The translations under genes were made by a program, and so were the position numbers. Shown one piece after another: positions 12,691 to 24,447 of a stretch of 64,000 nucleotides of DNA; the stretch's first letter is position 1, and each line of letters begins with the position of its first letter. The stretch is from Albugo candida (taxonomy: Eukaryota > Oomycota > Peronosporomycetes > Albuginales), in the NCBI GenBank assembly GCA_040437565.1, contig JBDOQK010000076.1:1-64000 (forward strand). Direction: 5' to 3'. Under the pieces are notes generated by a model. The model saw only the letters and a program-made list of their open reading frames with translations, was not told where the DNA came from and made no database searches.

Positions 12691-14661
12691 GAGCTTGTAT
12701 GCCTCCAAACTCCGCATTGCTTCTCACCACACATCAGGAACGGGAGATGTAGCTGTTTCCTGATCTCTTGCAGTAGGCATCATACTTAGACCATTTTACC
12801 AATGTCCTCGGCTTTTTTTTACAGAAGTCAAGTAGTAGATATGCAATCGATACAACTTGTATCATCATAAACCGAAGGGGCTATTGAGGATCATCTAGGT
12901 TTCTATGTTTCTTTTGCAAGTACACCACAAATGTAATCAGGCTGGAGTCAACACTTATCACTTATGAAGCTCCTCCGTCTACATCCGTTGGTACAAGTCA
13001 TCATATCTCTCGGACTAGCGTAGGAGGCTCTGAATGGATAGATGCAAGTTGTGCGTGTATCTACAATGACATTATTACAACCACGGTATTAATTTGCTAT
13101 ATCTTGAGCTGTCCTTTTCTGAGCTCTGTTTTCCCACTGTTGAGCTTCGCCAATTGTGGAGCTCATTTGCACCTGCCTTGAACCTGACAATGGAAACACC
13201 AAATTGATCATAATAGATGGACCGTTTTAGTCGGATACCGTTTTCCGATGCATTTTTATTCCCTGACGAAGTATATGACATCCGTTGCTATTTGGATAGG
13301 TACACGACGTATTCCTTGCACATCACCATCGCATACACCCTATGTTAATTCACTTTATATCGAAGCAGCGGTAAGTCCCCACCCTCATCAACTTTGAAAC
13401 TTGAATTAGTCTTCTAGCACATACTCTTGCTTGGATACGCACACTGTGAGGCATTCTATCTTGTACATATTTCATGTTATCTTACGTTTTCATGCTTCTT
13501 AGTTCAAGAGGCTTTCATAAGCACAATCCCATTGAGTTTTTTTTATCAGGAGCGAAGTACTGCATTGATGGCGATAAGAGTAAGCGTAGAATTCACTTCG
13601 GGGTGTTCTGCAGTGATACACCAACCATTGCCTAGATGCGTACAATACAGATTGCAAGCATAGAAACATTCTGCCGAAATGAGTAGAAGTGTAGTTATGA
13701 GCATGTATCTTGCTCCAAGCTTTTTTCTGTGTTCCCAACGAAGAATATTGAAAGTGCAAGTTTGATTTCGTTGTACATGGAGCATTGTCACGATCAATTC
13801 AAAAATCAAAATTAAATATCATCTATCTCGAAAAAGGTCGACCTGGTTCCAGTATATGTTGGTGAGACTACAACACATTGCAATCGGCCTCAGTCAATCA
13901 TCAAAGCGTGTGTGATCAAGGAAGCTTGGATATATTACAGGTTAGTGGGTCGCGGTCGTGGTATTCTCACTCAATTAGAAGCTCCGATACATCATCGTTC
14001 AGCTTCAGTAATCTTCAATACCTCAAGGCAACTTAGCTCGAATTTATGATCATTACAATAACGAACTTTCATACTTGCACTGTAGCCTCTTTTGCATGTT
14101 GTCCCACAGCGAAGCAAGTGAATATTACTCGCACATCTTCATCGGCGGTGATTTACATTACAAGTACGACTTGCTCCAAAAGTACCCGGCGTACTTCAGC
14201 GGATTAACCATGATGCGTCTTTGCTTTGGCCGTGATTATTCCACAGAGGTGTAACCATTTCGCTATAGTGTGGTGCCTCATATATATCAATCTGTGCAGA
14301 TTAGCAATTCGTACACACCTTGAAAGTTGTGATGACACAATGCAAAGAAGGCGATTATCCATTACCTGATACAATTGAACTCGATTGTTACGTCTAATAT
14401 GTGCGCAGTGAAGGATTCAGCACCACTGCCAATTACTCGATGTGTCCGTCTTTTATTATCACACAAAACGTATGCCTCGATTTCGATTACTCTCAGCTGA
14501 CAGATCTTACCCATTCCGGTAAATATGTCATCGCTCTGTGTCGCGTCATAATCAGTGAATTCTCCAGCTTAAGAAACGCTGGCATTACTCAATTCCACAC
14601 AAGACCTGAAGCACTCGATATTTGCTTCAGCTTTCCTTCAGGCAGCTTATTGAAGCTCTGA
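12690..14661 (+). pseudogene. Family A/B/C, copy A, second part
   Basis: Similarity to copy C resumes here at the point where it stopped at 2757. The DNA around 12715-12800 aligns with 54066-54150, and the match continues through islands such as ISRTSVGGSEWIDASCA (about 13004-13055), SVAIWIGTRR (13275), EYYSHIFIGGDLHYKY (about 14120) and the shared GDYPLPDT (14352-14375). The last 86-codon stretch (14401-14661) has no counterpart in copy C, where the match ends near 55760. The product is unknown. Its separation from the first part by about 9.9 kb suggests an insertion or rearrangement. Confidence 0.6.
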
Positions 14662-14849
14662 TAAATGACAAGTGAATTGGTTTTCTTTGGCTTTAAATCC
14701 AATGCCACCTCATGGCGTTGGACATTTTGATAGTCCATCATTGACGATGAAGTATAGAATGCAGCCAAATGTATTTGCGTAGCGATCTTTGAAGATTTGA
14801 TCCATGTCGCCTTGAATTAAAAATATCAATCATATTGAAATTTCAATGA

Positions 14850-15856
14850 AAGTTTAGATAGTTCTCCGGCAATTCACATGTCAACAGGAACTTGTATGCA
14901 ACAGCTTGGCTATGGGTTATGTCAACCCAAACCTTCTCAGTTCTAACAAAAAAGTCACTCTCATGGGTGTTGTGGTATCTTGATTCAAATAGGATCAGGT
15001 TGTTTATATCATCCAGGGAGGCCTTTATTTTACATACATCACCATGTCTGAACATTAACCTTTTTAGACATCCTACTAAATTCTATTATTTAGCGGTCTG
15101 TAAATCATGCTGGGAGCAATCTCTCCCAAGAGATTGATCAACCGAATATTTCTGAGTTGCTGGTCAGATTTCTGTAAGAACGCTTCTATCTCCATCACAC
15201 TTTAGTGAAACTATATTATTTTTTTATCGTCGCATATTTTATTTCAGACTTTCGCGAGCATTAATTCTAGCAGCGACATTAATCCTCTGCGAAATCAGTT
15301 CGATGGAGTTCTCCAAACCGGAAGTTTTTTCTCCAGGGCGTGTGATGAGTACAAGTATTACTGTTGGAACGTTTTGAAATCATCCGTCCCGTATGTGCAT
15401 AAAATGGTGGCTCACGAGAACTGGGTTTCGTCCCTTGTAAGTAATGATTAACGAGCTCTTTTTGTATATTCTCGCCAGCTCTTATTCATGCTGATATCAT
15501 TTGGCGTTTTTCCGATCCAAATTAGTCGAAATGTATGAATAAGATGCATATCTTCTCAAAATATGGAACAAAACTCGGTGTTTACTGGATCTGCTATTTA
15601 TAAGTTTCAGTAGTTACTGAAAATGAACCATCTCAAATTGTCGATTCAGTTGCTGGGAGATTTAGTTTCCTTAAGTCGTATTATTAAACGTCATGCAAGA
15701 CCAACGAAACTAAATGTTCAGATCCTATTGTCATTGATTGCGAAGACCAAAAGAAATACTTCCACAACGCATGATGCAAAGATCGGCGGTGTTGTCGCCA
15801 AAATACCGAATGAAATAGACGATGGAGGGAAGGCTGTGGATAGAAGCTCTGAATAG
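14850..15856 (+). pseudogene. Unrecognised gene, forward member of an inverted paralogous pair
   Basis: The stretch 14850-15460 is similar, in opposite orientation, to 17550-18200. Its best exon, about 15246-15436, reads FASINSSSDINPLRNQFDG, then CDEYKYYCWNVLKSS, then AHENWVSSL, and ends at a textbook donor (GTAAGT). A 42-nt intron (15437-15478) contains a GATTAAC branch-like motif and ends GCCAG. The next exon starts LLFMLISFGVFPI. Further on, KCSDPIVIDCEDQKK (about 15730) is cysteine-containing and protein-like. The cysteines and hydrophobic segment could fit a secreted or membrane protein, but I recognise no family. Confidence 0.4.
15437..15478 (+). other. 42-nt GT-AG intron
   Basis: It begins GTAAGTAATGATTAACG and ends CTCGCCAG, with a perfect donor, a branch-like TTAAC and a pyrimidine-rich tract. 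The inverted paralogue diverges exactly at this donor, which supports an exon boundary. Confidence 0.7.
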
Positions 15857-16880
15857 AAATAGGTTGTAGAAATAGGTTGCATGCAAGTATTCCATTACTA
15901 ATGCCATCGAGAATTACATTTCAAATTATAAGAAGCCTACATCAAGCCAAATGTGGAAGCGCAACATTATCAGATGCTGCGTCAATGCGGGCTAATGGGT
16001 GATGATGAAAGCATCTCTCTCTACACTGGATTCTGGATCTCTACGTGGATGCTTGTATCAAAAGCTCCTACAATATTGAGAAATTAGCTTTGTTTCCAGA
16101 CATGCACGAATTATATGCCGTATTGCAATCATAATGATAAGCCTCTGATGTGCCCAACATACCTATCAGCGCCGATCGATTCCGTGGATAGAAACAATCG
16201 TAGGCAGCATACTTTTCTTTTGCTTTGCACTGGTTTACATTTTCAATTCAATTACAACTTCAATTTTGAATTTCAAGAATGAGGAACGATGTTATTATTA
16301 CAGGAGATTTTTTTCACAGATAAAGGCAGCTTCTGCAGAAGCGTCATCGAAGATGTACATGATGTAATGTTCGGGGAGGGTTCTGAGATCCTAGCGTTAG
16401 AGGAAATTCGTGCTGTGCGATTCATATCGCATCGGTAGATGCTGACACAAACTTCGATAAACGCTCAAGTTTGTCACTACGCTAACAAACCAACAGAGTA
16501 GTAAGCGTACTTTGCTTTGATAAGTACGTGAATGCGTATTTGCGCTTTCGGTTGAATCCAGTGAGCTCGCGGATTGCGAGCTACTGTGGAGAGAATTAAC
16601 TGTTATAGGGGAATCTCTTACGCTTACTAATGCGTGACAAGTCGCTATGAGTTGATGAGCTAGTTTAAGTAAGGAGATAAGCTACAGATGAGCAGATATA
16701 TTTGATAAGAAAATGAAGATGTGATGATTGCAGGCAAAAGTGATGCATAAATAGCTGTATCCGATAGTCATTTACGTGCGTTTGACAGTCAGGGTCTAAG
16801 AGAAGATATGCATAATGTAGGATAATCATCAAGCAACAAGTGAAATCATTCAAATTAGAAAACAACAGGAGCATCTATCC
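15857..16880. other. No clear gene between the inverted paralogues
   Basis: Scattered open stretches of up to 69 codons (16665-16874, minus) were seen. No motif or repeat was recognised. Confidence 0.3.
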
Positions 16881-16881
16881 T

Positions 16882-17582
16882 CTAAGAACGCATACTTTTG
16901 AAATACTGATACAAAAGCATATTCTGCCATTCGAATTGCTTAGAAAATGACTGGCTCGTGATGGTTGAAAGCATAATAGCAGAAAAATATGCGGTTTTCG
17001 TGTCTTCGGGCGCTTCAAGAGCTCTGGAGCGCCGCTGTGTGACGGTCCCATTCACTGTGCTACTGTCCCTTCGGCAATCAAATGGATTGCCTGCAACCCT
17101 AAACGAATTCTCCAACCCGTTTTTTTTCTTTTACTGATCCATTTTCGTTTCCTCGTAAAGGAAACGAAAATTATTGATCTCTCACAGAGCACAGTAGTGG
17201 GGTAACCACATGGACAAAGAAGTACATAGCCGCATGTTTATTTCTGAATTGACGATGCAAACGTATGAATTGGAGTTGCTTTTCCAAGTGATGAGGTGCC
17301 TTAATCTCTCGAGTTCGGCATTCTTATCACTTAACGAATTGCAATAAAGGCGTTTTCCTTGTTCCAATTCATACGAATCTGAAGCCGAATTACTTCATAA
17401 TATTCATACTCTACATAATTTCTTTTTGCTTTGTTTTTTGATTTGACACTCTCCATGTAACAATATATATATGCTTTCTTTTCCTGTACCTGTACCTCTT
17501 CGGCCCACATCTTGACCATTATGTCCCCAGCTTCGAGCGCACAGCGCTGCACCAATTTCCTACCGACAAGGGACGAAACCAA
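16882..17582 (-). pseudogene. Possible cyclic-nucleotide-binding-domain fragment
   Basis: Minus-strand sequence just beyond the reverse paralogue reads VSSLVGRKLVQRCALEAGDIMVK and, one frame over, GKESIYILLHGECQIKK. Together these resemble the first strands of a cNMP-binding domain (xxGDIIVxxG, then GDSxYIILxGE). The glycine-aspartate pair is visible, but the phosphate-binding cassette with its arginine was not found. The frame switch lies next to a direct repeat of GTACAG. The call is weak: downstream frames (17182-17367 and 16882-17115) add no further domain evidence. Confidence 0.25.
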
Positions 17583-18200
17583 GATTTAGTAACTCACCAA
17601 TCTAAGCATGTGCGAGATGGACGTATTCATAACGTCCCACCAGTAATAGTTTTACTCGTCATACGCCCGGAAGAAAAACCTCCCGTTTGGATACCGCCAT
17701 TATGTGATCCTGCAGAGAGTCTTGTCGCTCCTAGAATTAATGCTCTCGAATCTTTCTGAAGTATGTGACGAATATAGTTTAGTGCCACCAAAACGTGATG
17801 GAGAAAGAAGCAATCTTACATAAAATTGACACTTACAACTCAGTAATATCCGCTTGATCGATCTCTTGGGATGGATGGTTCTTGGGACACTATAACAGAA
17901 AAACAAGTAATAGAATTAGATAGGTCGTCTGAAAAGGTTTTAAAAATAGGACATAGTGGTGCTCCTAAACAAGACAATCTGTACCAGTCGTAAAGAGCAA
18001 TGGTCCTTAGTGCATCTACTATATATCGCACTTATTCCAATGAGCACATCCGATCACACTGTAGAGTGCTATCGATTCCACAAGACCTAGAAAGGCAAGC
18101 CTTCATCCTTAAACTGACGTTGAAACACTCATATCTGAATTTGAGACGACAGTACGTTGTAGCCTTTGAACACGTCGGTTGATTCAAATAGCTTTGAAAA
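17550..18200 (-). pseudogene. Reverse member of the inverted paralogous pair
   Basis: Read on the minus strand, this aligns with 14850-15460. Shared islands include SQEIDQ followed by an N/D-ISEL motif, the DNA around the GAGCATTAATTCTAG block, and the VSSL exon end. The copy is more decayed: its frame shifts several times and the clean donor of the forward copy is not preserved. Separation of the pair is about 2.1 kb. Confidence 0.5.
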
Positions 18201-18950
18201 AACCTTGAATACCTATTTTGTTTATAGCACTCGTCAGCAATGATGGTTGCGGAAGTATATATCATTACTTAAAAGATACATGGCTCTTTTGAGAAGTCTC
18301 TCGCTGTAACATTTCGTTGTTTCATCAGAGATGAGAAAAAGTTACTGTTTTCATCATTCAGATGCTTTCCTTATAATGATCTTGGCTTCGCTTGTGATAC
18401 TTACGTCTTCGAGACAACTGTATTATGTTTGCTGATCCGATTAGCTTTAAAATGTTCCACTTGATCGCTATCTTGAGAAGCCTCTCCACAGTATGAACTC
18501 TTGAATGAATCCAATCGTGCTTTGTGCATACGTTCCTTAAATCAACAGCAAAGAGCTATAGCAGATTTAATAGTGCCACCGTACGGATTTCAATTGTACA
18601 AACGTTGCGTTGAGAATATATTCCTGTATATCATGAGCCATCTCTGTGTTATACCACGTCTACAGCATCAGAAAAAGATTAACACTTGTATTCCGAGTCT
18701 CTAAAAAGCATGTAGTCACAATGGAGGTTTAATGTCAAATTGGGTTACTAGGTCTTTGCCTTACTGCGCAGAAGACGTCTGGAAAATCGAACCATAAACT
18801 ATTGTAACCAAAAGGTACAATTTAAACTTTAATGCTAGTTGAATGTTGTCCAATTCGTAGAGAATACAATCCGTCGCTGATAAAACACTCCACAAGATCA
18901 CATGCTCTGTATTTTTGTAGGGTCATGCTGAACGTGTGACTCTACCAAAA
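18201..18950. other. No clear gene
   Basis: One 67-codon open stretch (18501-18704, plus) was seen, with no motif. Otherwise nothing recognised. Confidence 0.3.
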
Positions 18951-18959
18951 CATTTCAAG

Positions 18960-19790
18960 TTTAATACGCAGACTATCAGAACGCAGACAAGCTGAAAAGA
19001 GTCATGGTATAATAGGAGAAGTGAAACTACGCAAAAGAATGCAACAGGAAGGTCGTATGGTGGCACTGAAAGATTCTCGTGAATAAAGAACAGAGAAGCG
19101 ATGGCGAGCTGCTGTATATGAATTTGTAGTTCAACGCCTCTATTGGAAGCGTTTCGAGGACATCCACCGTTCAAGACTCATGTTGGAGGAAGAATTGCGC
19201 CGTGAAGAAAAACAACGACGTCAGATGTTCTACAAACAGGAAGAAGAAAGGCAAAGGAGTTTGGATGGGATATAACACATCATTAAGTCCTCTGCATTTT
19301 CTGTAAATGATTTTGTATCCGACGGTAGCTTCATTGAGTTCTATAATGCGGTAGTTCCACTCTTGCATCGAAATTGTGCTACGACCATATGAATCCGGTA
19401 CACGATGTAGCTACAGACGTGATGCGTCAATATGAGGTCGTGAACTAACGTGATATATCGAGTTTTCCCAGTATCATATATTTCCTACTGAAAGTGGCGG
19501 TAAATATGGGTAAGCTTGAATCATCTTCAAGCAACCAAAAATGATTTTCGAGTTCGATATCTTTTCAGTGACGATTACGCTGGGTGCATTGTGAACTAGA
19601 AGAGTATTATTTCATTCATCCAAGCATCTTCATCGAAAAAACACAAGATGAGGGTGAGTCATAACAAAAAAACTTCAGCGTTCAAAACAAAAATCAGAAA
19701 TTACAGGAGACCAGTGGTTGAATCCCATCATATTCAATTGTAATAGTGTATAGCCTCATGGGAATCTATTGACGAGCTTTTATGTCAGAG
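18960..19790 (+). CDS. Charged coiled-coil protein (hypothetical, two or more exons)
   Basis: One frame from about 18960 to 19389 encodes a strongly charged helix: QAEKSHGIIGEVKLRKRMQQ, then EKRWRAAVYEFVVQRLYWKR, then LMLEEELRREEKQRRQMFYK, and then SDGSFIEFYNAVVPLLHR. It carries two in-frame TAA codons (19084-19086 and 19273-19275) but no frameshift in that stretch. Downstream, LEEYYFIHPSIFIEKTQDEG joins DQWLNPIIFNC across a 53-nt GT-AG intron (19654-19706), and a 59-nt candidate intron starts with GTAAGC near 19510. Coiled coils of this type occur in many cytoskeletal and ciliary proteins; no specific family was recognised. Confidence 0.45.
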
Positions 19791-21090
19791 CCATAACATA
19801 CCGCTGATCAAAGTAGTCTTTTTCATCATGTTACCAGCTATTCTATAAAGCATCTGAAAGAATGCACAACAGCATTCTAGCAATATGCTTTACGAGCATT
19901 GAGTAATGGTGAGATACCAAAGACTCAAATGATCTGTCGCGAACTCATTATCTGTACATTCCATGCAAGACGCTTTTTCGAAGGGTAATTCAGCTGCTCC
20001 TGTTGTAAAGAGCTATTTATCTTATACAAAGATGAAAGGTGCAGTATATAGTCTCAACTCAAGATCAGCAAGTCGTCTTTGCAATGCCACTTACACAAAC
20101 GCTTTTCGATGAGTTTTCTATGCCAGTCTTTGCAGTACGCGTTTGACGTTGTTCTAGCTTTTTGTTTTGTTTCACACTGTATTCCATCGTGACTTCCAAA
20201 AAGCTGGGCGCAGAATACATCGCGGGTATGAAATCTTCAAATTCATTAGTGACGAAAAACTTGCTTTCCTTGAAGAAAGTCAAGGTCCTAACACAGCATA
20301 TCTCGACGCACACGAAAATGTCGCACGCGGATAAGTTGCGCTAGGATTCATCTTGAGAGCCTTTCCATACAAAAAAATCCTGATAATCCTACACCACTGC
20401 AGACTCGTTGTATCCACAGACGCATGGTATGAACACTAGTCACTTTATTCAAAAAAGCTTTGTCTAATGCTTTATAACACTGAGCAAGCCATCCCAAGAA
20501 AACAAATGACGGCGTGAAAAAATATTGTTCCGGACTTCGTAATTTATGCAATGCAGCTTGTAGCTGTGAACCGAAGCACTTCTGTCTATTGATTCAAGCG
20601 ATTGCGCGGCTTTTGGCTCCGCAAAGGTCATATTCTTTTCAGGAAAACCACAATCATTTTGTAGATCACATTTTCGTTGCGAAGTGTAACCTAATTGCCG
20701 ATACAAGATGCCTCTTCACAATGACTGCATTTAATCTATTTGCAATGACCGAGGCTCTGTATTCCAATTCTTACTGACGTATCCGGTATCACTTATACAT
20801 CCTGAAACTCAAATTTTTTATTGGCAAAAACTCGATCTAACAGGGCACGATTCTATGAATTTGAAAGAGCGTGTACATTGCAACAATGATATTTGAGTCG
20901 ATGCTTCGTTGAATTTTCTGGATTTGATAATATACAACGCTTTCCGCGTCGCATTTCTACAGTTCCACCAGCTTCAGAGTATCTTCCAAGTTCAAATAAG
21001 CTTGATTCGAGTCATTCACATTCAATCTATTTAGTTCTTCGACGTTGCCACTCTCAATCTAAAAAAATGAATATCATTCCCAACGCTTCG
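19791..21090. other. Poorly resolved region
   Basis: Open stretches of 60-87 codons overlap on both strands (20464-20706 minus, 20514-20777 plus, 20893-21096 plus). None is clearly better than its shadow on the other strand and no motif was recognised. Confidence 0.25.
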
Positions 21091-21417
21091 TTATAAAGAA
21101 ATTAGTGCGCTCCGTATATTCATGGAAGAGAAAAACGATTTAACGTTTCGGAAGATAAAGGCGTTCCTTCCATATTTTTGTGGAATGAAAAGAATTGTTT
21201 TGAACGTGTCGAAACCGAAAGTGATGCTTTCCATAATTTCATGGAATGGAATCCGACTGCTTTTTGTTTCTGTAGAGAACAGAATATGGTGTTTTCTGCC
21301 GTCTTCGAAATAGAGTTTGCGCATTGCGTATCTAATAATTTCATGATTTGAGATTTGTGATTGCTCTTCAAAATCAAGAAATAGATCATTTTTCAAATTC
21401 ACTTTGCTCAGAAACAT
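21091..21417 (-). CDS. Hypothetical protein (108-codon open frame)
   Basis: An uninterrupted 108-codon frame begins with ATG at 21415-21417 (minus strand), only 18 bp from the ATG of the divergent gene at 21436. The composition is plausible, but the plus-strand frame across the same DNA also reads smoothly (VETESDAFHNFMEWNPTAF), so only one of the two is likely to be coding. No family was recognised. Confidence 0.3.
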   Translation of the reverse strand: MFLSKVNLKNDLFLDFEEQSQISNHEIIRYAMRKLYFEDGRKHHILFSTETKSSRIPFHEIMESITFGFDTFKTILFIPQKYGRNAFIFRNVKSFFSSMNIRSALISL

Positions 21418-21435
21418 GAGTCATAATCTTTCTGC

Positions 21436-22209
21436 ATGGCGGTAATTATCCCGCCGAGAAATCTCAAGGCACATTCCGGCTCCCAGTATGAGTGGATGTG
21501 TACTGACAAACATGTTCTGGATCATCTTGATTACAGACAGATTCCAGTACTTTATCATTCGGAAAAAAGTAAAAAGTTGCATCGCCTCAACTTCTTTCGT
21601 CTTTTATTTCTTCGCAACGAACTCCCTATAGATGCGGAGGCTATTATCAATGTCTGGCATAATTCATACGTCAAGGATTTTCATGAATGGATGCATGAGT
21701 TAAAACAGCGCGATGAAGAGTGGATGGAGACAATCAACGGATTGAAATTCCACAAAAACCTTGGATCAATAAGGGAAGATATTCCATGCGCTGTCCGAGT
21801 TGAATTTGGCTGTACACATTGCAGAAAAAGCACTCCAAAATTATATCATTTGTTTCGTTCCCGTCCAGAATACATAAGCCTAAGCCGGCGTCTTCGTACA
21901 GCGATTGGAAAATTGGACGATTTATTTGCTCAGTTTGCATTGGAATATCCAAAAACTACCCAGCCTACTCTTGTGGAGCAAAAAACGGCGGTCGAAAGGG
22001 GGAATCAAGATCGAACGCAGTTCTCTGGGAATCTGGTCAAGCAATTCTCGCAGGCTGTTGCCAGATATTCGAGCACAGTTGCGATACTGTAGCAACGTGT
22101 CCAGCAGCTGGACGAGCGTCTAGATGAAGAAAAACACCATGATTGTCATGATGATCTGAATGCATTCTCTGCTGGTAGTTCTAAAAAGAAAAGAAAAATT
22201 GATCACTAA
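21436..22209 (+). CDS. Hypothetical protein with basic C-terminal tail and in-frame TAG
   Basis: An ATG frame runs 218 codons to a TAG at 22090-22092. It then continues in the same frame for 38 more codons, with a helical QRVQQLDERLDEEK and a terminal KKKRKIDH, to a TAA at 22207-22209. The tail resembles an SV40-type nuclear localisation signal, and the sequence before it is acidic/helical, so the extension looks like real protein. The body has a CTHC pair (codons 131-134) and WMHELKQRDEEWMETI. No domain was recognised. Either TAG is read as sense (Gln fits), it is read through, or a recent nonsense mutation removed the tail. Confidence 0.65.
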
Positions 22210-23602
22210 ACTTGAGATTCAGAATAATAAAAAAAACACTTATTGAGCATTGTGTGTGTCCGGTAATGGTCAAGGTTGTCGTTTGAAGGAAATCTCAAAA
22301 ACGATAGTGAACGTGTATCAAAATGTAGTGAACTGTCTAAATTTTTTCAACAGAATTAGGATCGCAGATACAATGTTGAATATTCCAATTGTATTTTTAT
22401 AAAATTGTATGGTTTCATGCCAACTGTCTCTAGCATCTTCAAATTATACTCTTTTGATAGGATGCCAACCATTTGAATCATTCGTTCATGCATATGCCCC
22501 TTCTTGCATGCTTATGACTCCCTATTGATTCTACCGAACTGCTAGATTGCTCTATATATATTTAAACGAAAATGGACAGAGCTATAAAATCCATACCTGA
22601 TCGTGCCTCGTACATTGTTTTATAGTGATGTATAACTATAAGTCTTAGTGTCGTTGTACGCGTCTATTATCTGAGGATATCTCGTGTACTACATATAGAG
22701 ATCACTGAAACAAAACGCAGTGTCTTTATATTAATTGTAGTTACTAGCAATCTTTAAGACGTAAATATAGTTGTTGTATCTTTTCCAGCTAAACTTCTTG
22801 TGTAATAACGTAATAAGGTTTGCTTGATGATTACATGAAACGTTTTGTTCTTCTGTCGGTGTTGATCAAACCAAACGGAGCATATTTATACTTATTATGG
22901 ATATACTGAATCACATGCCGAGTACAGGTATTTGTCCAAGACTAAGAGCAGACGCAGAGCTTGTTCAGATTCATAAAATACTAAGCATATTCGTCTAGTT
23001 TGTCGCATTATATAGGAGCTATGGCTCAATCTAGTTTACGCAGTTGCTCGTCTAGAAGCATCGCCATGATGAATAATCCGGATAATACGCTAATTACAGG
23101 ATCCATTTTATGTGTAAATCGATGTTTCGACATAAGATATCTACTACTCCACTTGTCTTGCTCCACGCATTTCTGTCTGTAAGCAAAAATAATGTCACTT
23201 ACGACGACTGAGCACTTGGATGTAGCAAATACAGTTCGACAAGTCTTACATCAGGGGAGCATGATTGACTTCTCGTCGTAGCAATACAGAATGGTCGAAC
23301 TAAGAATAATCATTATTATCAGGAATATTGAGGCTGACAGCATTCCTTGCTATATCATCTTAAGGGTACGACATTTTTCCCTATCGCACTGTCCGAATTA
23401 AATCAAGTCCGTAAAACATTTCTTCCAGCTCCATTCACCATATCTTCTCTAGATACCTAGACAGAGTTCGTCTAGATACTTGTTTAGGCGATCGCCAAAT
23501 GGTGTCTTCATACGTATGTATGCATCCGTCGCGTCAATACATGAAATTCTACGAATGATCAATTTCGTGAAAATTCTTCGCTGACGCATACATCAAGAAT
23601 CT
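22210..23602. other. A+T-rich intergenic stretch
   Basis: There is no open stretch above 60 codons and no coding signal. The DNA is A+T-rich with short A/T runs. No promoter or repeat was identified with confidence. Confidence 0.4.
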
Positions 23603-24001
23603 TTGCTACAGAAACCCCTCCTGCTATGCTCAACAAGAGGGAATTGGCATGGTTGGGCAGTTAAAGAAGTTCCGTTCATTTTTGACGAGCGGGCTGCTAC
23701 CTTACTCGCTTTCATGCACATTTACACCAAACTGTCTATGCCGTCGACGCTGACCATATGTGGTCACTACCTATGGATGCGATTTCTATATGAGTACGTA
23801 AGACCGTTAGGTCATCAGCCTCCTATTGGCGATAATTTGAGCTTCATTTGTGCTTGGGAACATGAACCCTGTCTTTTCGTCGAGCAATGGAATCTTGAAC
23901 AATACAAAAATTCTTTTTTCTTAAAAATGTTTCAAATCCAAATCTGTAATACATTTGAAAACGAAATGAGAGCACGAATAAAATCTGAGAAAAACGATTG
24001 A
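23603..24001 (+). CDS. Hypothetical protein (132-codon open frame)
   Basis: An open frame of 132 codons contains aromatic/hydrophobic runs (CGHYLWMRFLYEYVRPLG) and a lysine/glutamate-rich end (NEMRARIKSEKND), closing at TGA. It is isolated between A+T-rich DNA and the next fragment. No family was recognised. Confidence 0.35.
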   Translation: MLQKPLLLCSTRGNWHGWAVKEVPFIFDERAATLLAFMHIYTKLSMPSTLTICGHYLWMRFLYEYVRPLGHQPPIGDNLSFICAWEHEPCLFVEQWNLEQYKNSFFLKMFQIQICNTFENEMRARIKSEKND

Positions 24002-24447
24002 AAGCGGAATATATATCTCATTCAGGTGACAATGCAGTTTTATGTCGGATCTAGACAATACATTTGCCTCGTTCCATTCATTTTGTGGTACGTGTATATA
24101 AAGCAGGCGCTTGCGTAACTGAGATGTCATTCCTGGTGGACACTTATAGCGCGATAGCTTGCATCGCTACTCGAATGACCCTTGAAATCTTCCTACACCA
24201 AATATTCCTATTCACTCATTTCATCTATGTCGTGCTTTGTAGACGATTCCGCACGGCTTAGCACCGATCCGTGAATCTATAGTGATCGTAAGGAATAATT
24301 GGCGCGCTTTTACTTTATATTTTTTAAAGAACTTATGATTTGGAATAAATGTGTTATCAAAAAAGGACACGAAAATCGTCTGATTTAGCGTGGCCCCGTT
24401 TTCATATGAAGCAATCGATGTTTCTGTTTCTTGTCCCTTGCATTTCC

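Noticed and set aside
18000-18182. Plus-strand 60-codon frame
   Set aside because: It is opposite the reverse paralogue and unsupported by its forward counterpart.
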